This document shows positions 15,754 through 24,287 of a stretch of 64,000 nucleotides of DNA, piece by piece; within the stretch, counting starts at the first letter, position 1; each line of letters begins with the position of its first letter. The DNA lies in NCBI GenBank assembly GCA_036824265.1, contig DAITAL010000005.1:1-64000 (forward strand), written 5' to 3'. The DNA is from JAAYZB01 sp937958685. Lineage in GTDB: Bacteria > Bacillota_I > Bacilli_A > Izemoplasmatales > Hujiaoplasmataceae. The position numbers were made by a program, and so were the translations under genes. The notes below the pieces were generated by a model, which saw nothing but the letters and a program-made list of their open reading frames with translations, did not search any database and had not been told where the DNA came from.

Positions 15754-17439
15754 TTACCAACCACCAAGGGGGATCACAAAACTGGTGAAGGCCTCTCCCG
15801 AGAACGGGTTGATGATCGCAACGGTCTCGTGCGCGCTGTTAGTATAACTAATCGTCATCGTTCCGGAAGCAAAGTCGACAGTTGTCGCCAACCCGATGAT
15901 CTTCCGGCCAAACTGGTTCTCATTCACCGCCGGATCTTGCACATCGCTGCGACGGGAAATCAGAAACGAGGGGAAATTGGCTGCGGTCAGATAGCCGACC
16001 GGAGCATTCGACTGCCGGTAATCAGGGTGATAATAGAGTGTGGTCAGTCGCGGGGTGGTTTCTAAAAACTGGAACAGCTGATGGCGGTGTCCGGCGATCA
16101 TCAGATCCAGATCCATCCCGTTGAGCAAGCCGGTCCATTCGTTCTTGACTGCTTCCAGAAACAGGTCGTCCTCATCATAGTGGGAGTCATGATTGTAGAC
16201 GTTGACGATCGGCATATGACAGATTCCCAAGCGATAGAGGATTTCGGGATCATTGAATGCATCCGCCGCCAAAACCGCGTTGATGAAGGCTGTCTGCTCA
16301 TTGCGGTAATCGCTGAAGAAGGCGGTATCATAGTATTCCCACCAATCATCCGGATGGTCTTCCCCAAGATCGAGGACGATGCCGAAGATGCCGCCCATCT
16401 TGAACGTGAAGTAAAACTTGCCGTCTTTTGAGCCGACATACTTGTGGAGTTCGTTGGCCTTCAGACCTTTGACTTCATGGTTGCCTCTGGCGTAGATGAC
16501 CGGCCGGTTGCCGCCGGTTACGTTATAGGCGATTTTGTGGATGATGGTGATGTCGGATACCGTGTCGACGAAGGAACTGATGTCTCCGGCCAAGACCAGA
16601 AAATCGAGGTCCTCACCGAAATAGGAGGCGGTCTTGCTGCCGGCATAGACATACTCATGGGTGTCCGATAGCGAGTAGAACTGCAGCCCGTCAGTCAGAT
16701 CGACCGGACGAAAGGCGAAACTTTTGGTCACCGTGCGGCCGGCCAAGCCGGAGTAGGGACCGCGGTAGAGGTAATTTGTGGAAATGATCTCGTAAGCCTC
16801 GGCGGCATCGAGAACAGCCATCGGGACAACGACTTTGTGAACACTGGTTTCGGAATCCAGGCTGCCGGCGTAGGTCTGGCTGTACACCTCATCGCCAATC
16901 TTGACCTGTCCCGTGGCATTGATGGTCGTGGTCCAGACAATTTGATACTCCTCCCCGACGGCGAAGACGACCGGCATCGTTTTGATCATCACGAAATTGG
17001 CGAAAAACGCCACAATCAGGGTGATAACGAACAACCCCGACAAGAAGGCGAGCCTGAACCAGCGCGCGTGCCAAGGTTTCTGTTTGGGAAATACAAGAAA
17101 GAGATACAGCAGGAAAATGACAAACCAGAAAAAGGTCAGATAAATCACAAAATTGCGCAAGATGTAGCGAAGCGAGCCGATCCCGAGATAGAACATATAG
17201 CCAAGAGCGACCAGAAACGCAAGCGACAGACCGCCTGGAATCCACATGCCCTTGCCCGCGGTTCTCAGCGCGTATAAAACGACCATGGCCAAAAATAACC
17301 CGAGCAGTAAAAACAAGAACAGGTATTGCAGCCAGGCGATGCCGAACATGCCCTGGATTCCCGACCAAATCGACTCCATCGAGAGATATAACAACAGATT
17401 GAAGAGTGATAGTCCCAAGAACACTTTTGTCTTTCTCAT
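15754..17439 (-). CDS. membrane-anchored metallophosphoesterase
   Basis: This 561-residue protein has an N-terminal membrane part of four or five helices (residues 5-152), a beta-sandwich-like region (155-248) and a calcineurin-type phosphoesterase domain (252-500). Metal ligands are visible as SDTHEY (D259, H261), AGDIS (D286), RGNHE (N320, H321), ICHMP (near 430) and AGHRHQ (near 467). It should hydrolyse phosphomono- or diesters outside the cell. Clostridia-type relatives have a similar multi-helix plus phosphatase layout. It follows the secreted nuclease gene by 34 bases, suggesting a joint role in nucleic-acid or phosphate scavenging. Confidence 0.85.
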   Translation of the reverse strand: MRKTKVFLGLSLFNLLLYLSMESIWSGIQGMFGIAWLQYLFLFLLLGLFLAMVVLYALRTAGKGMWIPGGLSLAFLVALGYMFYLGIGSLRYILRNFVIYLTFFWFVIFLLYLFLVFPKQKPWHARWFRLAFLSGLFVITLIVAFFANFVMIKTMPVVFAVGEEYQIVWTTTINATGQVKIGDEVYSQTYAGSLDSETSVHKVVVPMAVLDAAEAYEIISTNYLYRGPYSGLAGRTVTKSFAFRPVDLTDGLQFYSLSDTHEYVYAGSKTASYFGEDLDFLVLAGDISSFVDTVSDITIIHKIAYNVTGGNRPVIYARGNHEVKGLKANELHKYVGSKDGKFYFTFKMGGIFGIVLDLGEDHPDDWWEYYDTAFFSDYRNEQTAFINAVLAADAFNDPEILYRLGICHMPIVNVYNHDSHYDEDDLFLEAVKNEWTGLLNGMDLDLMIAGHRHQLFQFLETTPRLTTLYYHPDYRQSNAPVGYLTAANFPSFLISRRSDVQDPAVNENQFGRKIIGLATTVDFASGTMTISYTNSAHETVAIINPFSGEAFTSFVIPLGGW

Positions 17440-17473
17440 GTTTTCTCCTTTTCAATTTTCAGACAGATAATGA

Positions 17474-19750
17474 TCATGGATTGCCGAACGCCTGGTCCGC
17501 AAACCAGATCAGTTCCGCAAGATAGGGATAATCGATGAAGGGGTTCCGGTTGTTCTGATAGCTGTAAATGACTTCGTTTCTGTTTTCCTCAAACTGACTG
17601 ACCGGGTCTTCCTCATTCCAAAGAAACATGAGCGACCATAGCGCCATCTTCGCCCCGGCGGGGGTATAGTTTGTCGCTGGATCGTTGGGAAGGATCGTGT
17701 CGGTCATACTCAGCTCCGGATACATGATTAGCATATAGAAGAGGATCCGTGCGACGTCGCCGCGGTCCTCACCGGGATCATAGGTGTCGCTGGTGGTCAT
17801 TGTCGCAAAGATCTTGTTGGAGCGGGAGCTGTTGATGCTGGGCACGATCGCCCGGAGATTATGCAGATCGCTGGCGATCGACCGGTCGCTTACGGAAACC
17901 CGCGGTACTCCAAGCCGGGAATTGGGCCAAACGTGTTCCCGATGCCAGCTTTCGGCATCCCAGACTCTGGGCACCGATGTCTGCGAATAAATCGTCAGCA
18001 CCGAGTTCTCATCTTCAGGATCGACATCCGCGTCCGCCAGAATCACCCGGGCGTCATCATAGGTTTGGAGTGTGGCTCCGGTTTGTATGATCGCCCGTAA
18101 AGCCAGCAGCAAAGCCTCGCCATAGAGCCCTTCGATCGTGTCGTAATAGGCAGGATAATCGATCTCCAGCAATGATGCGTCCTTCAGGACGGCATAGTTA
18201 ACCGTTGCGGAAGCATATTCTCCGTCATTATCAATCACATAATAGACAACATCATAAAGGCCGGTGACAGTGGTGTCGACATCGCCATATACGGAACATG
18301 AAAGACTGCCAAGAAGATCATCCACGGCATTGCAGGCGGTCGAATCCCAGGAATCCCCCAGCGAATAGACAATCTGGTGATCAGGGGAAAACCCGATCTC
18401 GACACGGGCGCTGTTGTTGGGGAAGGCAACGGAGGAGATGTCGGCAAAGATGACCGGGAGCTCCATGGTGATATAATGATATCGCTTGAACGCCAGGTTG
18501 TCGATGTTGACACGGGAAGCGTTGGGGCTAGCAATGCGGACATAGAGTTCGTCTTCAAGGGAATATCCTGACTCTCGATACCATGCCTCGTCAAAGTCGA
18601 AAGTGAATTCCTGCAGGTCTCCGGATGGCATGGTGGCGATGGCGGTCCAAAGCGCTTTATCCCGTGACACCGCCACGATGATGTTGCTCGCCGGATCGCT
18701 TAGGTACCGCCCGTGATAAAAACTGATGGCTGCGAGATTGGTCATCGGAAACTCCGTCTGAATGTAACCGTTGCGGATCCGGACGCTTTTTCCCCCGAAT
18801 TTCTGGTCATTGGCGTGGCTGCCAACGAGCGCATCCGCAAAGACCCAGGGTTCGTCGTCGACTACAATTGTACCTATTTCATAGATGCCCTTGACGGCCA
18901 GCTCGAAATCGGTTGCATAGGTTGTCATCGACTCCTGCATAGCTTCATATACCGCTATCAGATACATGGATTCAGTTGCGGTGAACACGAAGGGATCGGC
19001 AGTCGACACAAGCGTATCCGTCTTGGCGTCAAGCCAGTGTAAAAAGCGTTGATTGGCGATTTCATCGGCGTAGATGGTGACTTCCATACCGATCTCGTAC
19101 TCGCCTGATTGACCGATTGTCCCGGTGGCTGATTCCGAATTGGAATCGATAGTCAATCGGATGCTTGAATCAGGAATAAAGACCGCTTCAAGGCGGATGT
19201 TCCATCCCAAAGTCATGCTTAGCTCCGAATTCACGGAGACGATCAGCTCTTGATCGAGATCCTGCCAATGGAGAAACACATACCCACTTGGCGGCTCCGC
19301 CGTGAAGGTCACAAAATCGCCGACAAGATATGGTTCCGCACGCGAGACGCCGATTGTGACACCATCGATATTGGCGCTCAATGAGACTTGCAGCGATCCG
19401 GTCGAAGTCGTGGTGGCCGATGTTGTCACCAGCGTGGTCGATTCGCTGGTTGGCGTTGTCGTGATCGGTAACGTTGTCGAATTGGTTGTGGTGGGCACGC
19501 TCAATGTGGTCAAATCGACGGTAGTGGTGTCTGCGACAGTTGTCGTCATCATCGTGGTTGTCGTGAACACGGTCGATGTCAGGGAGGCCGTCCCGGATGG
19601 TGCGGTGGTTGTTGCCGTCAAGGTTGATTGCGGTTGGGAGGTTGTCGGCAAGTTCGTGGTCGTGCTCAGTTGTCCGCTTGTTGTGAATGCATCGCAACCG
19701 ATGAGCGTGATGATCAAGGCGGTGATGAGAAACAAGGCAATCTTACGCAT
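17474..19750 (-). CDS. large secreted lipoprotein nuclease (endonuclease I family) with Thr-rich linker and InlB-like repeats
   Basis: This 758-residue protein has a lipoprotein signal with lipobox LIGC (C19), then a Thr/Ser/Pro-rich linker to about 135. Two divergent InlB-type repeats follow (phrases GYVFLHWQD and QRFLHWLDA, about 135-280), a beta-sandwich region (about 290-430), an Ig-like region, and a C-terminal endonuclease I domain (about 520-758). The nuclease motif W-HREHVWPNS gives the catalytic His (H603/H606), and NRNPFIDYP (near 734) is the family's terminal signature. It degrades extracellular DNA or RNA at the cell surface. AGGAGGGG decides the start at 19750. Confidence 0.88.
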   Translation of the reverse strand: MRKIALFLITALIITLIGCDAFTTSGQLSTTTNLPTTSQPQSTLTATTTAPSGTASLTSTVFTTTTMMTTTVADTTTVDLTTLSVPTTTNSTTLPITTTPTSESTTLVTTSATTTSTGSLQVSLSANIDGVTIGVSRAEPYLVGDFVTFTAEPPSGYVFLHWQDLDQELIVSVNSELSMTLGWNIRLEAVFIPDSSIRLTIDSNSESATGTIGQSGEYEIGMEVTIYADEIANQRFLHWLDAKTDTLVSTADPFVFTATESMYLIAVYEAMQESMTTYATDFELAVKGIYEIGTIVVDDEPWVFADALVGSHANDQKFGGKSVRIRNGYIQTEFPMTNLAAISFYHGRYLSDPASNIIVAVSRDKALWTAIATMPSGDLQEFTFDFDEAWYRESGYSLEDELYVRIASPNASRVNIDNLAFKRYHYITMELPVIFADISSVAFPNNSARVEIGFSPDHQIVYSLGDSWDSTACNAVDDLLGSLSCSVYGDVDTTVTGLYDVVYYVIDNDGEYASATVNYAVLKDASLLEIDYPAYYDTIEGLYGEALLLALRAIIQTGATLQTYDDARVILADADVDPEDENSVLTIYSQTSVPRVWDAESWHREHVWPNSRLGVPRVSVSDRSIASDLHNLRAIVPSINSSRSNKIFATMTTSDTYDPGEDRGDVARILFYMLIMYPELSMTDTILPNDPATNYTPAGAKMALWSLMFLWNEEDPVSQFEENRNEVIYSYQNNRNPFIDYPYLAELIWFADQAFGNP

Positions 19751-19887
19751 GGAGACCCCTCCTGCTCGAGATGAATGTTTGTGTGCCGACAAGCGATATT
19801 CTTGTCATTGATGATTGCCCGGCCAATGAGCCATTTGGCGAAAGAATCGCAATCCCGGTTCATGGCAATAGCCGACTTCCTAATCCT

Positions 19888-19915
19888 ATTTTATCATTTT
19901 CGTTGCGACAATCAA
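19888..19915 (-). promoter_or_regulatory. probable promoter of the nuclease/phosphoesterase unit
   Basis: Minus strand: -35 TTGATT (19910-19915), 16-base spacer, -10 TAAAAT (19888-19893) preceded by TGA. The leader would be about 130 bases. The remaining gap 19916-20092 holds no gene. Confidence 0.45.
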
Positions 19916-20092
19916 CCCACGACGTGAAAAAGCGATTCTCCCGATCGGCGAGAAACCGGAGTATCGGACAACGGGCTTCCCAAACCGCTTGCCAAACAAT
20001 CCCCCTCAAGCCGCATCACGCATGTCTGCAAGGCTGATTGCTTGCGTTTTTCCCCAGGCAAGTGCTAAGATGATGGCATAGGGGTGATGCCG

Positions 20093-20386
20093 ATGTTTTT
20101 GACGCAAGTAACCGAATTCGTTCCCATTGCCTTGGCGGTTGTCATTTCGGGAGCGGTTTCCTTCTTTTTCAGCCGTCTGCTCATGAAAATCCATCGTCTG
20201 CTCATCTTTCTGATTCCGGGCATGTTTGGGGCTGCTGGTGCCGGCTTGTGGATTCTGGGCCTGTTGGCCGACGATTGGTCCACGTTCGGATTCTTGTTGT
20301 ATGGGTCGTTGGCGGCTGTTGTTTTTGCCGGATCGCTGGTCGCTTCCCTCATCTTGTGGTTCAAAAACAGAAAAAAAGGTGTCTGA
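20093..20386 (+). CDS. small three-helix membrane protein (YesK-like size and layout)
   Basis: This 97-residue protein has three hydrophobic segments (about 7-29, 35-57, 66-88), a short charged first loop and a basic tail NRKKGV. It resembles small YesK-type membrane proteins in size and layout only; no function can be assigned. AGGGGTG before the ATG at 20093 favours this start over the GTG/ATG at 20084/20087. It is alone on the plus strand and ends at the two-way terminator at 20421. Confidence 0.6.
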   Translation: MFLTQVTEFVPIALAVVISGAVSFFFSRLLMKIHRLLIFLIPGMFGAAGAGLWILGLLADDWSTFGFLLYGSLAAVVFAGSLVASLILWFKNRKKGV

Positions 20387-20420
20387 TCCGGTTCCCCGCC
20401 ATAAACACCTGAATCAATCA

Positions 20421-20449
20421 AAAACGCCGCTAATCCTTGCGGCGTTTCT
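20421..20449. terminator. bidirectional intrinsic terminator
   Basis: AAACGCCGC pairs with GCGGCGTTT over an eight-base loop. There is a T-run on the minus side (TTTTTG) and a short one on the plus side. It serves the convergent small membrane protein gene and the DUF438 gene. Confidence 0.85.
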
Positions 20450-20478
20450 ATTTATGTCACGAAAGAAACTGGTTTTGA

Positions 20479-21696
20479 TCACGGTGATACAAGTCGTTTT
20501 TCGCCCTCAAGTTCCCGGATCGGTTTGATGTTCTGCGTGACTTCAAGCGTTCCCAGGTATTCACCTTCCGCATTTCTGATGGCGAAATAGCGGATATGGA
20601 CGAACATGCCCTTGAGATTGATCCAAAAGTCCTCGTGATCCTTCGCTCCGCTTCGGAAACTTTCGATGATGTCCTCGACGATGCGGACGCTTGCGGGCGG
20701 ATGGCACATGCTGACATGGCGGCCGATGATCGTGATCGGTCGGTCGAAGATCCGCTCCTTGCCCTGGGAAAAGTACTTGACTTTGCCGCTGGCATCCACG
20801 AATGTGATGTCCAGAGGCAAGGTGTTGAAGATCGCGTTGGCTTCCGCCGGCGTCAGGCTCCCCGCGTCAAAAGCCACTGTTTCCGGATGTCTGTCGGGCG
20901 TGGTCTGTAGCTCCTCAGCCTCGGATAATGGCGCGCTTTTGTCCGCCCATTTCTGTTTCGGAGGCTCCAAAAAGTAACCAATCTCCTCACTTGCCCCATC
21001 GACCAGCACCCAATCGAAAAAGGCAAGGGTGTCGATCAGGAGCGGGATGAGGATGTTGTTCTCCTTGGCGATCATGTCCCTGACCTTGCGCACCAGGTCG
21101 GTGATCATCTGGTAGGTCCGCTTGGGATCGTGATCGGCCTTTGCGAGTTCGGCAAGGCATGCCTTGAGTTCGCCTCTGATCTCGTCGTCGACGGCCCACA
21201 TCACCTTGGGTGGGGCGGTGATGTCTTTTTTCTCCAGATTCGGGAAAAATAGGTATTCCTTGCGGGCGTAGTGTCTGTCGATTTCAGCCAAGCGGTCGAG
21301 ACCGACCCTGAGCATCAGTTCGGCGGTCTTCCCCGTTTGTGCGAGATAGGGTTCGATCTCCTCGGTGAGCAATTGTTCGAGGCGTTCGTTCTCTGCCAGA
21401 AAGACCTGGACAGGGTGTCCCGGAATCTTGCTCAGGTCCTTGGTGGGATGGATGTCTGCGATCGACCCCTCGAACACAGCTGCGTGAACGTCACAGAGGC
21501 TTTGGATTGCCTCGATGGTCATGCCTTCCTTGAGCAAGCCCTGTTCCATTTGGGAAATCTCCGCGGTCGTGACCGTGGCGAAATGGGCTTTGAACTCCGC
21601 TTTCGCTTCCTCGATGTCCCTGCCTTCGTGGATGCTTTTGATGATTTTCTTCAGCAGTTTCTGTCTTTCGGCTTGATTGTTGATGAGTTCGCTCAT
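20479..21696 (-). CDS. DUF438 protein: hemerythrin-like plus PAS sensor
   Basis: This 405-residue protein starts with a DUF438 domain (about 10-75, with AQSLCDVHAAVFEGSI-like text), then a hemerythrin-like four-helix region (about 90-245, with HPVQVFLAENERLEQLL, RHYARKEYLFFP and KENNILIPLL, supplying His/Glu iron ligands), and a PAS domain (about 285-400, LPLDITFVDASGKVKYFSQGKERIF, HVSMCHPP). This architecture is common in anaerobes and thought to sense oxygen, NO or redox through iron. AAAGGAG decides the ATG at 21696. It is co-transcribed with the DUF1858 gene 6 bases upstream. Confidence 0.9.
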   Translation of the reverse strand: MSELINNQAERQKLLKKIIKSIHEGRDIEEAKAEFKAHFATVTTAEISQMEQGLLKEGMTIEAIQSLCDVHAAVFEGSIADIHPTKDLSKIPGHPVQVFLAENERLEQLLTEEIEPYLAQTGKTAELMLRVGLDRLAEIDRHYARKEYLFFPNLEKKDITAPPKVMWAVDDEIRGELKACLAELAKADHDPKRTYQMITDLVRKVRDMIAKENNILIPLLIDTLAFFDWVLVDGASEEIGYFLEPPKQKWADKSAPLSEAEELQTTPDRHPETVAFDAGSLTPAEANAIFNTLPLDITFVDASGKVKYFSQGKERIFDRPITIIGRHVSMCHPPASVRIVEDIIESFRSGAKDHEDFWINLKGMFVHIRYFAIRNAEGEYLGTLEVTQNIKPIRELEGEKRLVSP

Positions 21697-21701
21697 ATGT
21701 A

Positions 21702-21929
21702 TCACTCCTTTATTTGGAATCCGCGGTCTTGGAAAGCGGTGACGATGGTATCCCAGGATATGTTTTTGAGCGCAGCTCCCTTGACGATCGTCATGATCCT
21801 TCCGACCGTCTGGAGCATGCCCGGTTTCACGATGTCGGTGAATCCCAGACCAAAGAGGAGATCCTTGATCTCGGGATAGGCGGAAACCAGCGAGTGGATG
21901 CTGGCGTTCCGATCAATGATTTTCTCCAT
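21702..21929 (-). CDS. DUF1858 domain protein
   Basis: This 75-residue protein, with SIHSLVSAYPEIKDLLFGLGFTDIVKPGMLQTVGRIMTI-type sequence, is a stand-alone DUF1858 (ScdA-N-like) domain. In other bacteria it occurs fused to, or next to, DUF438/hemerythrin and ScdA iron-centre repair proteins, which fits its place directly before the DUF438 gene. AAGGAGGCGC gives the ATG at 21929. The likely role is redox or nitrosative-stress response. Confidence 0.88.
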   Translation of the reverse strand: MEKIIDRNASIHSLVSAYPEIKDLLFGLGFTDIVKPGMLQTVGRIMTIVKGAALKNISWDTIVTAFQDRGFQIKE

Positions 21930-21940
21930 ATGCGCCTCCT

Positions 21941-21967
21941 TGTGTTATCCACTCTCATTATAACACA
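21941..21967 (-). promoter_or_regulatory. promoter with 8-bp dyad, DUF1858-DUF438 operon
   Basis: TGTGTTAT (21941-21948) and ATAACACA (21960-21967) form a perfect inverted repeat with an 11-base gap. The minus-strand extended -10 TGTTATAAT lies inside the right arm. A regulator bound here would cover the -10 and the start of transcription. Confidence 0.5.
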
Positions 21968-22942
21968 CAGTATGCGCTTAATCTTTTTTGATTACCTGTC
22001 ATTGAACCCGAGGCTTGCCTGCTCAGCGACTCAACTGCTCTGAATCATGTTTGAATTGCTGTTTGTGATGTCAATTGCTGCCCTTATCTTGGTCTTGTAC
22101 CCTCGTTAGGTTGTTGAGAGTTGACACATATGCAGTACCCGCTTTGTTAGGATTTAATTGGAATCACTACATTGTTATATATGGCATCAATCGGAAGAAT
22201 ACCTTATAATGTATCTTGATAATGTATCTTGGGGCGGCCGTGTTCTTTTGATCTAGATATGTTGTCTGAGAAATGTGAAAGCATTGCAACGCAGTGATAT
22301 AATCCTTAGACTCGAGCCATTGCGATCATGTCGGTCCACGTCTGGTCCGGGCAACAGGTTCCTCTCCTTTAAGAATAGAAGGTTTTTTTCAGGCGTTGTG
22401 GTCGATAGCTTTATTACTTCCCGCCTGAAATCACTCTCGAGGACAGATATGATCCTGTCTGGTTTTTAATGATTTACTGCGCGACTATATCCTCTAAACC
22501 TGCCCATTATCGGCCAATTGGTCGAGGACTGCCTTTTGCCCAAAACATAGAAATAGTGATCGCATCGTGTGATCTTTCCGAATGAAGGAACGGACATGCA
22601 CCAAGTTATGCCGGCGATATAAGGACCATTTTCTTTTTATCGTTCACAATGTGATTCATGATGATTATGTCAGCTTCTAGATCTTCTTGGAGGTCTAGCA
22701 AGCTGTCTCAATAATTGGCATCATCTTGAGTGTGAGACGTATATTGGTTTGGAAAATGGTAGCGTGACATACTAAATTGTGTGGGAATACCATTGTGATT
22801 TAGGCTTTTTCCAAACAAAAACACATCGGAGCAGCAAAACAAATAACATCATTACATCCATGAATGAGTTGACGTTAAGTGGCGGTTTATGTCGTATGAT
22901 TATAAAAGAAATGAATCGATGGTGGTTTTTTAAAGCGAACGG
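21968..22942. other. long intergenic stretch without a supported gene
   Basis: About 1 kb. Frames are short and unlike any family I know; the longest plus frame (22275-22469) lacks a convincing start. A perfect tandem duplication of 13 bases (ATAATGTATCTTG) lies at 22206-22231, and a small hairpin GACAG/CTGTC lies near 22441-22459. It may be a decayed gene region between two transcription units. Confidence 0.5.
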
Positions 22943-22971
22943 TTGACAAGCAATTATCGATATGATATATT
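22943..22971 (+). promoter_or_regulatory. strong promoter of the glycan-use operon
   Basis: Perfect TTGACA (22943-22948), 17-base spacer, TATATT (22966-22971) preceded by TGA (extended -10). The predicted start near 22978 places the palindromic operator 22985-23004 immediately downstream. Confidence 0.8.
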
Positions 22972-22984
22972 TTAATTGAAGAAA

Positions 22985-23004
22985 AAAACGAAACGTTTCG
23001 TTTT
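22985..23004. promoter_or_regulatory. LacI-type operator, perfect 20-bp palindrome
   Basis: AAAACGAAACGTTTCGTTTT is fully self-complementary with a central CG step, as in LacI/GalR operators. It lies between the transcription start and the ribosome site of the first gene. The likely cognate repressor is the LacI-family gene at 35454-36425; CcpA binding is an alternative, since the core resembles a cre site. Confidence 0.8.
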
Positions 23005-23018
23005 CATTGGAGAAAACC

Positions 23019-24281
23019 ATGAATCTTAAGAATGATCTCGTTCAAAACGCTCATCGGAACGGCATTGTTTCTGTTTGCTCCTCGAATCATTATGTCGTAA
23101 AAGCCGCTATTGTCGAAGCGATGGCCTATGGCTATCCCCTGTTGATTGAGTCAACAGCCAATCAGGTCAATCAATATGGTGGCTATACGGGATTGACTCC
23201 GTCTCTGTTTCGCGAGTATGTCATGTCTCTGGCGAGGGATATTGGCATGGATCAAGAAAACATCGTTTTCGGCGGTGACCATCTCGGGCCATTAATCTGG
23301 AGCAATCTTCCCGAGAGCGAAGCTCTGCCTTTGGCGGAAATCTTGGTTCGGGAATATGTGGCGGCAGGATTCCAAAAAATCCATATAGATACGAGCATGA
23401 AACTTAAGGACGATAACATTGAAGGCAAACTTGATGATTTGATTATTGCCAGAAGAGCCGCCAGGTTGATTGCGGCGTGTGAGAATGAGCGCAAAGGCGA
23501 ACTCATTTATGTCATTGGTAGCGAGGTCCCGATCCCTGGGGGCGCCACTTCAAACAGCGGCAAGATGAAGTTGACTTCCACAGATGATTTGGAGGAACAA
23601 TTACGGCATTTTCATTCAGAATTGTCCAAGTTGAACCTTGAACACGTGTTTTCCTCCATTGTGGGAGTTGTAGTCCAACCCGGAGTCGAATTTGGTGATG
23701 ATGAGATCATCGATTATGATCGCGATGCAGCAAAAGCGCTTCGTGAATTTCTGTCCAGAAAACCTACCCTTTCCTATGAAGGACATTCGACTGACTATCA
23801 ATTGAGAGAACTCCTTCGAGCGATGGTCGAGGATGGAATCAGAATCCTCAAGGTTGGTCCCGCCTTGACGTTCGCGTTCAGACAGGCAGTTTATAATCTA
23901 GAGCGTATTGAGCGTGAATTCAAGTTCAAGGACTATTCAAATATAAGGGATGAGTTTGAGCGAGTGATGCTCGAGAACCCGGAAAAGTGGGTCAATTACT
24001 ATCAGGGTACAGATTTTGAATTGCGCCAGAAACGCCATTATAGTTTTTGTGACCGCATCAGATATTATGCCCATTTTCCCGCTGTAACCAATGCAATGAA
24101 ACTTTTACTTCGAAACTTATCCTCCGTAAAGCTGCCTTTATCATTGCTTTCCGAATTTTTTCCAAATCAGTACCATCGAATAAGAAGAAACGAGATCACG
24201 CCTGATCCAGAGAACTTGATCATCGACAGGATTCGGGATTACCTTAGAGATTACACATATGCCATTATTGATAGGGGATAA
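23019..24281 (+). CDS. gatZ: GatZ/KbaZ family protein (tagatose-bisphosphate aldolase subunit or ketose-phosphate 4-epimerase)
   Basis: This 420-residue protein is exactly the length of GatZ/KbaZ. Family blocks are clear: SVCSSNHYVVKAAIVEAM (about 17-34), LIESTANQVNQYGGYTG (46-62), FGGDHLGPLIW (83-93), HIDTSMKL (124-131) and YEGHSTDYQ (251-259). In enterics it stabilises the catalytic GatY/KbaY; no GatY is present here. Some solo family members are, to my recollection, ketohexose-6-phosphate 4-epimerases (tagatose-6-P to fructose-6-P), which would fit a locus with GatD but without GatY or PfkB. TTGGAG decides the ATG at 23019. It is the first gene of the operon, under the palindromic operator. 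Confidence 0.88.
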   Translation: MNLKNDLVQNAHRNGIVSVCSSNHYVVKAAIVEAMAYGYPLLIESTANQVNQYGGYTGLTPSLFREYVMSLARDIGMDQENIVFGGDHLGPLIWSNLPESEALPLAEILVREYVAAGFQKIHIDTSMKLKDDNIEGKLDDLIIARRAARLIAACENERKGELIYVIGSEVPIPGGATSNSGKMKLTSTDDLEEQLRHFHSELSKLNLEHVFSSIVGVVVQPGVEFGDDEIIDYDRDAAKALREFLSRKPTLSYEGHSTDYQLRELLRAMVEDGIRILKVGPALTFAFRQAVYNLERIEREFKFKDYSNIRDEFERVMLENPEKWVNYYQGTDFELRQKRHYSFCDRIRYYAHFPAVTNAMKLLLRNLSSVKLPLSLLSEFFPNQYHRIRRNEITPDPENLIIDRIRDYLRDYTYAIIDRG

Positions 24282-24287
24282 ATTGCG

